A stretch of DNA of 64,000 nt from Orobanche coerulescens (GCA_033398695.1 CM065815.1:8984501-9048500); one strand, 5' to 3'; shown: positions 31,411 through 42,999, numbered from the stretch's first letter. The notes: a model not told the origin generated them from the sequence alone. Translations and numbers: made by a program.

Positions 31411-33001
31411 TGATTACGAACTTCTGGTTTCCCCTCTTTAGCCTCGTGAAAGAGTGCTCGGTGCCGTCCTTGGCTAACATGGTGATGATTCTCGTGAGAT
31501 AGTTCATGATCGCACCATGCCGCTCGAGCCAATCATCCCCGAGAATCAAATTCTCATCCTCAATACCCACAACAATAAGATTAGAGAGCCAAACCCTCTC
31601 ACAAATAATCACAGAACAATCTCGGATCTCTCGATCACCAACGATCCTATCACCGCTAGGAAGTTTAACGATGAAAGGATCACAAGGCGACAGACAGTCA
31701 AGACCCAAACGGTGCGCACATTCCAGAGAGATAAACTTATGCGTAGCACCAGAATCGAAAAGCACATTGACAGGATGAGAAAGGATATGAACGGTACCTG
31801 TAGCCACGGTAGCCGCTGGATCATCGGCCCTCCCCATCTCATATACACGGGGATGATCGGAGCCGACACTGGAAGCTCCCCCTCTAGCGGGCTGACCCCG
31901 ACCTCTCCCTCGGCTGGCACTCGGCGGAGACCGCGGAGCAAACGACCCCTGGTTCACACTCGGATCCTTAGGCGCTCGAAAAGAAGCCTGGGCACCAAGA
32001 ATATGCCCTAAACGCTCACAAAAAGAAGCCTTGTGGCCCGACTGACCACAAGTATGACAAGTCAACGGTGGACGAGGACACTCCCGGTTCATGTGGCCCG
32101 ACTTGCCACAGTTGAAACATCTGACATCACGGGTTGAGGCACTGGTAGTACCTCGAAAGCCCCCAGAAAAACGAGCCGAACCACCTGCAAGAATATGTGC
32201 AGACTGAGATTTCTGCTGAACTCCGCCCTTGTGACCCGAAAAGCTACTGACAGATTTCTGTTTCTTACTTTCTCGAGCCGTCTCACTGGCCGTCAAGGAC
32301 ATATCATAAGCAAGAGCTCTACTCTGATAGTCCTTTAGGGTGGTGCAGGCGAGCCCAGACATGTAATCACGAATCTTCGGTTTCATCCGCCTAGAAAAGT
32401 GACAAATCTTGTCGCTCTCCTCCTTAACCTGGGCCTTCACGTAGCCCAATTCTCGGTTGAAATCTGCAATGGTCTGAGAAACCGGAATATCTCGAGGTTG
32501 AGCATCATAAAAAGCATGAACTCGGGCCTGACGAACCGGCCACAGACAGTATTCAGCTTCCGTAAGGTCTCTGAACTCGGCCCGCGAAGCAATATGATCC
32601 TGAGGCTCAACAGCCTCCCACCAATCAACAGCCTCCCCAGTGAAAAAATACTGGGCGATTGGGACCTTGCGATCCTCATGGCAGTTAGTGGCAACAAATA
32701 ACTGAGAAGGATGCATCTTGATGACGTCCTGAAGCCAGCGATCTGTTCTGGCCTGAGCAGTACAAGCCAGAGCCGGGTACTGAACCGCTTGGGCTATCGT
32801 AGGCATTTGGTTCACCATTTGTTGCATCATAACTGCAACACCCAAGTCGGCGCCGTTGCCGGCTGTATCGTCTTGAGTGGCAGTATGGCCCTGACGACCA
32901 TCATTACTGCCGGCTCCAGAAGAGTGTGACGTGGCTGCCCCATGTCCCCGGCCGCGTCCACGACCATGGCCACGACCACCTCGGCCTCTTCCAGCATCCA
33001 T
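31295..33001 (-). pseudogene. gypsy gag-protease region
   Basis: The ATG at 33001 opens MDAGRGRGGRGHGRGRGRG, an Arg/Gly-rich N terminus. The capsid part has DRWLQDVIKMHPSQLFVATN and FFTGEAVDWWEAV. Two zinc knuckles follow, CFNCGKSGHMNREC and CHTCGQSGHKASFC. The retropepsin-type protease has LFDSGATHKFIS and, near its end, LILGDDWLERHG. The frame is open for about 570 residues before a tandem repeat (31291-31410) diverts it. It would build the particle and cut the polyprotein. This is the best preserved part of the element. Confidence 0.88.
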
Positions 33002-33220
33002 ACTGGAGATAAGAGGTAGCAAAAGCAATTCGATGATAAGTACGAGAGGAAAAACAACACAGCTCAAGAAACTAAGTACGATACGAGAAAACAAGGAATC
33101 GAGTAAGGAAAACTTACGAGCACTGGGAGTACCGAGATGATGGCAGCGGGATGACGGTGTGCAAAATAAACACAACTAGACCCAATTAACCAACAAGCCT
33201 AGGTATCTATAAACCTAGAT

Positions 33221-33231
33221 CTCTGATACCA
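33221..33231 (-). other. primer-binding site for initiator tRNA-Met
   Basis: Minus strand TGGTATCAGAG lies five bases after the 5' LTR end, matching the usual plant LTR retrotransposon primer site. Confidence 0.85.
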
Positions 33232-33236
33232 TTTTC

Positions 33237-33474
33237 TGTAACACCCCTAAGATATTCAGGTATGTTAAAGATCACGACCCCTACGTGGGATCCACCAGCT
33301 AAATAAACAATATTGCTCGCCTAACCATCTCGGTTAGCGAGAAACACACAACACCACAATAATAATTAAATGAAATCACCCGATACAACCGGTAAACAGG
33401 ACATCACCCGAATTCACAAATACGATTTAACATACAAAACATATCCCAATTCAAAAGTGCCTGAGTACTTACTA
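33237..33474 (-). repeat. 5' LTR of the gypsy element, truncated
   Basis: Matches the first ~235 bp of the LTR at 26152 with scattered differences (several at CAG/CCGG-like sites). It stops abruptly at GAGTAC, where an inverted minisatellite segment begins. Confidence 0.85.
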
Positions 33475-33880
33475 TGATGTCGGAACTGATTTTTTTGGCC
33501 TTTTTTATTTGTTTTTCAATATAAGATGCTCTGATTTTGGGCGATTTTTTTGTATTAATTATGCATGAAATATATGCATTTCGTGCATCAAAATTTCAAT
33601 GCACGAATTCTCACAAAAAATTGATGCATATAATCTAATATTTTAATGCATCGATATTTTGATGCATATATTGTATATTTTAATGCATTGAAATTTTGAT
33701 GCACGAAATGCATATATTTAATGCATAATTAGTACAAAACTCATGCATAAATTAGTAATGTAAAGTAATGCATTGAAATTTTGATGCACAAAATGCATAT
33801 ATTTCATGCATAATTAGTACAAAACTCATGCATAAATTAGATCAGAAAGATCGCATCTAATATTGATATCGCATGTAACG
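33475..33880. repeat. inverted minisatellite scrap and ATGCAT-rich hairpin
   Basis: Position 33475-33555 is the inverse of 19690-19740 (AACTGATTTTTTTGGCC). Position 33556-33870 is a hairpin with TTATGCATGAAATATATGC at the left and its complement near 33792-33815, and repeated GATGCA(C/T), TTTTGATGCA and ATGCATATAT. It resembles a small MITE with an internal ~95-bp duplication (33675-33750 and 33760-33845). Confidence 0.6.
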
Positions 33881-33881
33881 C

Positions 33882-33883
33882 GC

Positions 33884-33922
<39 letters not shown>
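33882..33922. repeat. (TA)n microsatellite
   Basis: About 17 TA units directly before a mariner end, consistent with the TA target preference. Confidence 0.9.
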
Positions 33923-33923
<1 letters not shown>

Positions 33924-33998
33924 TCCCTCCCATTCCATATATTAGTCGTTTAAGCTTTTCACATTCATTACATTTTATATGTCGTTTAGAGATTGTAT
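33923..33998. mobile_element. isolated mariner left-end copy
   Basis: Identical or nearly so to 34244-34319 (CTCCCTCCCATTCCATA onward), then abruptly joined to gypsy LTR sequence. It is a 76-bp duplication of the element end without the rest. Confidence 0.85.
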
Positions 33999-34094
33999 CA
34001 CCCGATACAACCGGTAAACAGGACATCACCCGAATTCACAAATACGATTTAACATACAAAACATATCCCAATTCAAAAGTGCCTAAGTACTTAC
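33999..34094 (-). repeat. second copy of a gypsy LTR fragment
   Basis: Repeats 33379-33474 and continues into the same ACTATGATGTCGGAACTGA junction. The LTR/minisatellite junction was therefore duplicated as a piece after it formed. Confidence 0.85.
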
Positions 34095-34210
34095 TATGAT
34101 GTCGGAACTGATTTTTTTGGCCTTTTTTTGTTTGTTTTTCATTATAAGTTGCTCTGATTTTGGGCGATTTTTTGTTAGTTTTTCATTATAACTTGACCTG
34201 ATAGGCTTAA
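34086..34210. repeat. inverted minisatellite, left border of FB5
   Basis: Contains TTTTCATTATAAGTTGC and TTTTTCATTATAACTTGAC, the inverse of the array cores. The following CTGATAGGCTTAAGTATTAA is the exact complement of sequence at 41342-41361. The two borders of the FB5 unit thus form inverted repeats, with the mariner lying inside. Confidence 0.8.
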
Positions 34211-34463
34211 GTATTAAACACTATATATATATATATATACATACTCCCTCCCATTCCATATATTAGTCGTTTAAGCTTTTCACATTCATTACATTTTATA
34301 TGTCGTTTAGAGATTGTATGGCCAAATTACCCCTATTAATGATAGTGCATTCATCGTCTCTTCTTCATTATGGCGTTTCTTTTTCTCCTTCTCATGCCTA
34401 TTTATGAGTAATTTTTTTCAATCAAACTTTCCAACTACTGAAGCTTAAAGTGATCTCCACTAA

Positions 34464-35024
34464 CGTGGTGAGTTCTCTTTTTTTTTTTTTGGTAAATTGT
34501 AAATTTTATTATCAAGTAAAGAAGTTTGGGTACAGCTTACACCAATCTCAAAAACTGAAAATAATCAATCTCAAAAACTGAAAACAAGCAACACTAACTA
34601 ACAGCTTCTAACTCTTCATGTATTGCATAACATTAGCATGCTTTACTCCACACATCGCAATCTGCAATTGGCATTTCCTCACTAAGTGCTCCACTGTGTT
34701 GGTAGAGCTGCGAAAGATCCTTCCATTTCTCTCCTTCCATACACACAAATCAAGGTTGAAAGCATCAACCCGTACAAACACTGCTTTCCGCTTTGGATCT
34801 GCATTGTGAGTTCATAAACCTTTTTTCCTCTGCCCAATCATTACTATGACTATGAATACCACACCAATCTGCCACTTGTTGCCACACTTGTGCAGAGAAG
34901 GCACAACTAAATAATAAGTGATTCATAGTCTCAGCCTTCTCTCCACATAACACACATGTTTGGTCACAAACAACTCCCATTCGCAGGATTCGATCACAGG
35001 TGGCTAATCGTGGTGAGTTCTCTT
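34464..35024 (-). mobile_element. 5'-truncated LINE with 16-bp target duplication
   Basis: Insert 34480-35008 is flanked by perfect CGTGGTGAGTTCTCTT at 34464-34479 and 35009-35024. The T run at 34480 is the complement of the poly(A) tail. The minus strand encodes the zinc-binding region TCVLCGEKAETMNHLLFSC and FSAQVWQQVADWCGIHSHS of an L1-type reverse transcriptase. It is nested in the mariner element. Confidence 0.9.
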
Positions 35025-35198
35025 CTCTTCTCTAATTTACTTTTTATTTCAAACTTTAAGTTATTTTGTATTTGCTTCAATGTACTTGCATACCTTTTCT
35101 TAATTTCTGCTTCTCTCCCTCTCATTGCACATTGATTTTGAAAAAAAAAAGGAAAAAAAAACTATTTGATTGTAGGGGCGAAAAGCGATCTGAATAAT

Positions 35199-35572
35199 GG
35201 ATATGAATAACGATAAAAAAATTGAAATCTTATATGCAAATGGAAGTCAAGACAAACGCAGAGACAAAAGCTTTGCTGGAAAAGCTCTTTAAGGAGGCAA
35301 AAACGTCCATGAAAAAAGCTGAAAATATTGCTATGCAAATTAATGAAGTGGTAGAGTCAAAGAATTTGTACGTGTCTGACTCAGACGTTGAAGATGACAT
35401 TAATCGATCTTAGCGACCTTCCATTCGTCGCAATGCAATTAAGGTTGATGAAGTCGACGCTAATCGGTCTTCTCTGTCAGCCATTAGTCGTGGTGCAATC
35501 AAGGTTGAATATGTGAAAGGAGTGGAAAATGAGATGCTTAAGATTTTACTACCGAAGTTGTTTGAGAAAAAA
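35199..35572 (+). pseudogene. passenger coiled-coil-like ORF inside the mariner
   Basis: After ATG at 35199 (MDMNNDKK) the sequence, with one shift in an A7 run, reads EVKTNAETKALLEKLFKEAK, then MKKAENIAMQINEVVESKNL and DSDVEDDINRS to a TAG near 35411, then NAIKVDEVDANRSSLSAISR and a stop at 35570-35572. It is rich in Lys/Glu/Ala heptad-like stretches. It lies between the LINE insertion and the transposase, on the opposite strand. Plant mariners normally carry only transposase. It may be a captured fragment or chance; I know no match. Confidence 0.3.
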
Positions 35573-35870
35573 TAGATAGATGGTGGTTTACAAGATCAAC
35601 TAATGATATTCTTTTTATGTTTGCTGGTTTTAATGGTATTCTTAAGAGAAAATCAATAGTAAGAGACAAATTATCTACCAAAAACACTTATATTCGATAC
35701 ATTATCTCTTTCATGATCTTTGCTGACAAATACACACATGAGACATTGTTTATGGCGTGGTTACACCATTACTAGCAGAAAGTTACAATTAATCAATCAT
35801 TCCTTTGTCCCGCATTGAAAAAAAACACAAGTCATGAAACAATATCATATTAAACGCAAAATGCAAATTC

Positions 35871-37663
35871 TCAAATTAACTTACCGAATTGTGTCGCCAA
35901 CAAATCCTTAGTAGCTTGTACTAATGTAGTCTCACATGAAATTTGTGTAGGAAGACACCCTAGCCTTCCAAGCTGTTCTTTGTTCATGTGAGGAATTTTA
36001 TATCGATTACCTCCTCCTAATTGCATAGCTTCTTTCAGGCATAGTTGCAGTGTTAAGTGTAAACCACACATATTTTAGTTTGACGGCGGAATAGTCATAA
36101 AATGCTTTCTCCACTACTGAAACAAGTTCCAGAATATTTCTCGCACGCTTTTTCTGCTGCAACGATTGTATGGCCCTAAAAAACCCAAGGTCTAGTATAT
36201 TAAAATCAGGAGAGTTAGGAGAGTTTGAAGGTTGACTGACAAGTTAGTCGAATGTCTATGCCACAATGTGAAATTGTAGCTAAGAAATCAGGGTCAGTAG
36301 GAGGAACATGTGTCCTAGCATTGTCTTTTTGGATGAAAACGGTTTCTACATGTTCTGATCTTGGCCACTTCTCTTGAATGGCTGAAATAACCTTTTCAAT
36401 TAAGAATGCCTTTATAGTCTCCCTCTTAACAGATGTAATTGCCTTCATCTCCATAGTGCCAGCATGTTGATTTCTGCTATTTCTTTGGGCTGCTTGTTTG
36501 GTGACAAATGGCCAACATCCAATTTTTCCATCAAATATCTCCCTTCCGTCATCATCAAATCTAGGACGAGCCATGGCTGCTAAAAACATGACTTTTGCAA
36601 TGAAATTTTTACTTTGACATGAACACTCAAGATCGTCTTCATTATTGAGTAAGTAATACGTTTGATCCTTCTTCGTCGTGTAAAACCATTTCTCATCAAC
36701 ATGCACATAATCATACATTCCCTTGAACTTAGGTTCATTTGGCATTGTGTTTTCATCAATCATCGACAAGCAGAACCTTAGTCGAGATATTTTATTTTCC
36801 TCTTTCAAATATGGTTTGATGGCACTTGAGTGACGACGGAGGAAACCTTGTTTAAAATGACGATATAACTTTGAGTAGCTAACTCCTAAAGCATCCGAAA
36901 GAGATGTTAGCGTTGTTCGCTGATGCAACTCTATTTATTGAACCCGAGCTAAATCAATCTCAATCCGTTTACGACCACAATTTTTCGGCTTCGTTGAAGA
37001 AACATCCACATCTATGCCTAGTGGAGTTGCCTTGTGAATTCCATATTCTTTGTAATGTTCGAACATTCTTAATATTGTAAATATCTTGCACTTCTTTTGT
37101 CGTGCCCTTCATCAATTACCATTCACACTCTTCTCCAATAAAGTGCGGTAAACTACCCATCGTTCGGCATTAGTAAGGAACCTTTTTTTTCTGTGAGGAA
37201 TGTTACCTTTTAAAAATAAGGGAAATAGACAAGAAGTAATATGCAATTTTTTAATCTAAAGATCCAATAAATAGGCATGAGAGAGTACGAAGCAATGCTA
37301 TTTTATATCAAAACTACAATCTCAAATAAACATGTTACTAGTAGCATTAGTCTTATTTTTTTAAAGAGAATTGATCATACTGTTTCAATGCATAAGGCGA
37401 AGCAACTACTACAAAATCCAAATACCTTGATGCTCGGCAATTATCTCCTCGTCTGAATCATCTGAAAATGCTCTGTCATTATCTTCCCCAAGTTCATGTA
37501 CGTCGAGTTCTATAATCAGATAATCCTCGTGGTTGTCTTCGTTTAGCTCAATATTGACAAAATTTCCGAATAAAGAAGACGCCATTAAAATTGGAATTTC
37601 TCCTTCTTCGTAGTGTATTTCACGATCGATAATTGGAGGAGGTTGATTCAATAGCTCAGACAT
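35871..37663 (-). pseudogene. mariner transposase (DD39D type), copy C
   Basis: First exon at 37663-37422 (PPIIDREIHYEEGEI, IELDVHELGED). HTH-1 region at 37190-37080 (FLTNAERWVVYRTLLEKS) with stops. Main frame 36928-36215 with HQRTTLTSLSDALGVS, VHVDEKWFY and FIQKDNARTH. Here the conserved segment AAMARPRF after VMFL is present, unlike copies A and B. A short insertion near 36220-36235 breaks the frame just before the third Asp. The C-terminal part continues at 36071-35871 (MQLGGGNRYKIPHMNKE, GCLPTQISCETTLVQAT). It shares the in-frame TAA ahead of HQRTT with the other copies. Confidence 0.85.
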
Positions 37664-38054
37664 GTCAAATTTGTAGAGTAATGGATGTCAAATTTCAAAT
37701 TTTGAGTAACTTCTTAATTCCCTCCTTAATTCGATATTACTACTCCAAATCAATCTTATCAATCTTATTGTTAATATAAAAATTCTCGACAAATCAAAAC
37801 TCCCGGCAAAAGAGTAGAAGAAGATAAAGAGTCAATTCACTGGTTTCTATTGAAGAGAGGGATAGCCGGATCCGGAGAGGCCCCACTTTGCCAAGGAAAA
37901 GACGTGGGTACTATAAGTAAATTGTATTTTTGTGAATAATGAATGCAGTTAATTATGATGACAATTATCACTAAATAGGGCTAATAGGTATAAATATTTT
38001 TCATTAATAATTGTGCACTACTCCTAAACGACTAATGTATGGAATGGGAGGGAG

Positions 38055-41000
38055 TAATATATATGAATTACAAAGAGATCTAGAAAATAAATATGTATTT
38101 AATCCTTTTGGTACCCCATCATCCGAATATCGGTTGCATCTGGGTTTTAACAACCTTTTCAAACTCTAATTTATCCAAGTCCAATAAAATAGAATGATAA
38201 ATGCAGTCCGTGCATTCCCTTTAAAATAGAATGATAAATAAGCCGGTGAATGGCATATTACCCTCGTGTTCTTCAAAATAAGCCGTTCACCGACCTGTGT
38301 AATTTCAATAGGCTACTCATCCTCTATATAGGCTCATTACTCTAATTGGTTTTAAACGTTGGTGTAGATTAACACTGTGTTTATTAACTTACTCCCTGTC
38401 GACATTTTAAACCATAGGGTAATTCGTCTATCTAAATCACATTGGGGTTAATGAGCTTTTTTTTCAAAGACACGTCTGTAATCAAGATAATAATATTTTC
38501 TCCCTTTTTGTTGTTAGATGACCGAGATATCGCTTGCCGCAATGGTCGCCGAGTAAGGGTGTTGCAAAGAAAAAGATGCGATCCACTGGGTGGTCGCTAA
38601 GAGTGACTAGAGCATTGAGACGGCGATATCGAAAGCAGAACACTGCTCGATCCTCGTAAGTATTTCGATCCCGTGAGTGGTCGCTAAGAATGACTAAGAG
38701 TGACTTGACCCTTTGCCATCAACATTTTTTCTCCATCATGATGAAAAAGAAAAACAAATAAAATATTGCAAGGAAAAAAATTGACCTGGACAGAAAAATG
38801 TGAAAGCGGCGGAGACTGTGAGACAGGGCCAGCAGAGAGTGACGGTCCTACGGCGATTGTAGAGAAAAATAAATTTTCTTGCTTACTTTGTCGCCGCAAC
38901 GAGTGGTGGAATGAGTAGGGTTACTGTAATTGTTTGTTGCTCAATCTCACAAATCAAAACTTCACTATGTGTCGAGGTCGTCTTTGAACCGAGCAAATTT
39001 CATGGGCTTTTGACTTTTGCAATTAGGCCTTCGATTTTATCAATAGAAAATAGAAATAGACAAAGGTAAATGTTGGGCCTTTATCTAACTTGTGTCATTT
39101 TTAATATTTAGTAGAAATAAAAAATTGATTATTGTCAAGCCATTTTGGCCCGGATACATCGAGCTTTTTCAGACCCAAGACGGAGTGGCTCGCCTGGATA
39201 ATTCCGGGCCAATTTTTTTGCCAGCAAAATGAAGGCCCAAACCCGTCTGAAATTTCTATGGGTCTAGCCGGCCCATGGGCCGATATTTTTTTACAGCTAT
39301 AATCTCTCGGTTAAAAAATATTATTTTTAGTCAGTCCCGACATAAAGGACTTGACATCAAATTTACCTTTATTATATAGTAGTAATCCTTTTTTTGGGCG
39401 AGTGTATATAGTAATCTTTATTAATTATTACTTTTTTTGTCCCGAATTTATTAATAAAGATGTTTATTTTGTACCATAAACAGCGTAATTTCAAGCCACA
39501 ACTCTACAAAGATCTGGTGAGATATGGCCAAATCTTGAGCACCTTGGCAAAATCAAGCGCTACACAAAGTTTTGGTTATACGAGTACTCCAAGCATGGCC
39601 GTTTCACTGGCTTGTCTCCGGAGGCTTATTTTGAGATGGTTGTGAAACTTTTCATAGCCTAGCCGTAGAGGTACTAATCTATCATTTTAATATTCTTTTG
39701 CTCAAATTCCATTGTCACTATTTGATATAATCTCCAACAACAATAATTGTGTGTGATTCTGTGAACATATATTCAGTGAACATAATTGTCGTTGGAGATT
39801 ATATGAAATAGTGAGAATGGAATTTGAGCAAAAGAATATTAAAATGATAGATTAGTACCTCTACGGCTAGGCAGCTTGCGGAAAAGTTTCACGACCATCT
39901 CAAAATAAGCCTCCGAAGACAAGCCGGTGAAACGGCCATGCTTGGAGTACTCGTATAACCAAAACTTCGTGTAGCGCTTGATTTTGCCAAGTGCTCAAGG
40001 TTTGGCCAATATCTCGCCAGATCTTTGTAGAGTGGTGACTTGAAATTACGCTGCTTATGGTACAAAATAAACATCTTTATTAATAAATTCGGGACAAAAA
40101 AGTAATATAAATAAAGATTACTATATACACTCACCCAAAAAAAAAAGGATTGCTATATAATAAAGGTAAATTTGATGTCAAGACTGACAATTAATAATAT
40201 TTTTCAATCGAGAAATTATTATAGCCCATGGGCCGGCCAGACCCACAGAAATTTTAGACGGGTTTGGGCCTTCATTCTGCTGGCAAAAAAATTGGCCCGG
40301 AATTATCCAGCCCAGACAGCCAGGCGAGCCACTCCGGCCTGGGCCTGGAAAAGCACGATATATCTGGGCCAAAATGGCTTGACAATAATCAGTTTTTTTT
40401 TTTTTAATTTCTACTAAATATTAAAAATGACCCAAGTTAGATAAAGACCCAACAATTACCTTTTTCGTCTATTTCTATTTTCTATTGATAAAATCGAAGG
40501 ACTAATTGCAAAAGTAAAAAAAGCCCTAGTTATCGGTATTATTTATTTTTTGGGCAAGGAACACTTACAGGATCGAATAGCGTTACTGCTCGATATCGCC
40601 GTCTCAACGCTCTAGTCACTCTTAGCGGCCACCCACCGTGGATCCGCATCTTTTTCTTTGCAACACCCTTACTCGGCGACCATTGTACGACAAGCAGTAT
40701 CTCGGTCATCTAACAACAAAAAAGAGAAAGAGAAAATATTATTATGCTGATTACCCGACGTGTCTTTGAAAAATAGGCTCATTAACCTAATGTGATTTAG
40801 ATAGGCGAATTACCCCTATGTTTTTAAAAAGACACGTCTTCCCCTCTCTGCCGACATGGAGTAAGTTAATAAACACATAGTGTTAATCTACACCAACATT
40901 TAAAACCCATTAGAGTAATGAGCCTATATAGAGGAATAGAGGATGAGTAGCCTATTAATGAACCTATTGAAATTACACAGGTCGGTGAACAGCTTATTTT

Positions 41001-41302
41001 GAAGAACACGAGGGTAATATGCCATTCACCGGCTTATGTATCATTCTATTTTAAAGTGAGAATGCAGGGACTGCATGAATTCACGATACAAATGAACATG
41101 TGTCTCATGGTAGTAATTATTTTTCATTAAGAAAATTTTCTGGTTGGGACTTTCAAATGCTTATTGGACTTGGATAAGTCATGATAAATTAGAGTTTGAA
41201 AAAGTTGTTAAAACCCAGATGCAACCGATATTCGGATGATGGGGTACCAAAAGGATTTAATACATGTTTATTTTCTATATCTCTTTGTAATTCATATACA
41301 CA

Positions 41303-41337
<35 letters not shown>
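38055..41337. repeat. FB5, 3.3-kb palindromic foldback element
   Basis: The arms run from about 38055 inward to 39740 and from about 39785 outward to 41320. The centre is near 39760 (TATAATCTCCAAC against GTTGGAGATTATA). The outer ~600 bp of each arm match FB3; the inner ~1 kb of each arm (38660-39740 and 39785-40540) is different cargo. The border on the right is the minisatellite at 41355; that on the left is displaced to 34086-34210 by the mariner. Arms are imperfect, with small indels, so it is not a trivial assembly mirror. Confidence 0.9.
39835..40110 (-). pseudogene. exon-like cargo of FB5 (mirrored at 39450-39675)
   Basis: The minus strand reads KMFILYHKQRNFKSPLYKDL, then ARYWPNLEHLAK, then after one shift in an A run KRYTKFWLYEYSKHGRFTGL and SSEAYFEMVVKLFRKLP. 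The composition (many Tyr, Phe, Lys, Arg) and the near-conserved mirror copy in the left arm suggest a real exon captured before the palindrome formed. The family is not recognised. The flanking GGCCCA-rich stretches (39200-39290, 40215-40345) look like another repeat or a promoter region. Confidence 0.35.
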
Positions 41338-41341
<4 letters not shown>

Positions 41342-41354
41342 TTTAATACTTAAG

Positions 41355-41850
41355 CCTATCAGGTCAAGTTATAATGAAAAACTAACAAAAAATCGCTCAA
41401 AATGAGGTCAAGTTATAATGAAACATTAACAAAAAAATGCCAAGAAATCTACTCCAACATTAGAGTAAGTTATAATGAAAACTCCATGAAGAAATCGCCG
41501 CCCAAAATCAGGTCAAGATATAATGAAAACTAACAAAAATCGCCCAAAATCAGAGCAACTTATAATGAAAAACAAACAAAAAACGCCAAAAATCAGGTCC
41601 AACATCAGAGCAAGTTATAATGAAAATTTCAGAAGAAATAGCCACCCAAAATCGAGCAATTTATAATGAAAAACTTCCAACATCAGAGTAAGTTATAATA
41701 AAATAAAAATTTCAGAAGAAATCGCCTTCCAAAATTAGGTCAAGTTATAATGAAAAACAAACAAAAACCCCCAAGAAATCTCCTCCAACATCAGTGAGTT
41801 ATAATGAAAATTTCAGGAAGAAATCGCCACCCAAGATCAGAGCAACTACC
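41355..41850. repeat. AAGTTATAATGAAAA minisatellite, block C
   Basis: Matches 19746-20180 with small deletions in several spacers. It forms the right border of FB5. Confidence 0.9.
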
Positions 41851-42092
41851 TTGGACAGCAACCTTGAACAGTCTCTGTTCCTATTGTTGAATAAAAAGGT
41901 TTTAGCATCTTATTTATGTATGTATTATTATGTTGATGTCCACATGTATAATTGAATATGATTTAATAGTTTTGATTCTGTAATGGTTTGTTAGAAACAT
42001 CAATTCACTGATCCTATTGTTAAAAAAATCCAGCTCAATGATGCACTTGAAATTTGAGGTTGAGGCCGACTACAATGATGAAAAAATATTAG

Positions 42093-42630
42093 GGCTGAGA
42101 TAGTTCGGTTCCCTGAAAAAATCCAAAATCCGAGATTTGTTATGTAATTCGGCTTTGGTTCATGATCTTTTTCTTCAAGAACCAAACCTAGAGGAACAGA
42201 AGTAAATTTCTCAAGGATCCGAAGTAACGAAACCGAATTTTACATTTCAAATCTCTCAGAAAGAACCGAAAAGAACCGATTTTTTGTCCGGTTACTTCAG
42301 TTACTTTGCTTTTTTTCAAATTGACAGTTAATCAGGGTGTTTTAGTTTATATAGTATGAAAAAAAATTAGAATTAAAAATAGTTATGAAATATATAATAG
42401 GTTTATATCTCGAGTATTATGGGTTACAATATATTGTTTGGTTATCGACCGTAATTTCGGTACTACGATTATTGAAATTTTGAAACAATAATAATCAACC
42501 CGAACCCGAAGTTTATTTCAGACCGAACTCGAATCCTTTTTAATGATTCTTTCTCAATACTCGAACCTAACCGAACCGAACCGAAATCAGCCGCTCAGTC
42601 GGATCTATTCAGGTCCCAGTCCCGACCAAA
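42093..42630. repeat. CCGAACCGAACC-type MITE, block C
   Basis: Copy of 20555-21125 with a few short deletions, several at CAG/CCG-like triplets. Confidence 0.55.
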
Positions 42631-42999
42631 AATATGTCCAACCATTTTGCCGTTAGTTTCGACGGATGTTGTAATGTTTTGTTAAAAAATTTCCAATTTA
42701 GTGACTCTATTAAAAAAAATTCAGTTTAGTGATGCACTTGACAACTGAGATCGGTTTCAGTTCAATGATGCATTTGAAAGTTGAGGCCGTGTACAGGGAT
42801 GGAAAATATATTTAACCCATGTATAAAAAGATAGAAATTGGTATTATTATTAGTTTTGCCATCATTTTTTAACTGGAATGTAGGGTTTAAGTTAGGAAAC
42901 AAGTTTGAAATTGAAAGAAGAAATGTGCTATAGAACAAAAAAAATATTAGTTTTGCCATCATTTTTTGAGAATTAGATTTTAGAGGGAAGCCAATAAAT

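Larger units (their letters stand above)
26152..33474 (-). mobile_element. Ty3/gypsy LTR retrotransposon, degenerate
   Basis: Order on the minus strand: truncated 5' LTR (33474-33237), PBS for initiator tRNA-Met, gag with two CCHC knuckles, protease, reverse transcriptase, RNase H, integrase, polypurine tract, 3' LTR (28349-26152). This is the standard Ty3/gypsy order, with integrase last. Several frameshifts, an Asn in the RT active site and loss of most of the 5' LTR make it inactive. It lies between blocks A and C and has no copy here, apart from scraps at 7646, 17268, 33999, 50288 and 58763. Confidence 0.9.
34244..38054 (-). mobile_element. mariner-like element, copy C, both ends present
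   Basis: Inverted ends CTCCCTCCCATTCCATA at 34244 and its complement ending 38054 (about 30 bp matched), each next to TA, the mariner target duplication. Length is 3,811 bp including a LINE insertion of about 545 bp. The transposase lies on the minus strand. It is inserted in the TA-rich left flank of palindrome FB5. Confidence 0.9.

Noticed and set aside
8382..41337. The large palindromes as assembly mirror artefacts
   Set aside because: FB2 and FB3 occur in two blocks with arm-specific differences, and FB5 arms carry unequal indels. An artefactual mirror would be exact.
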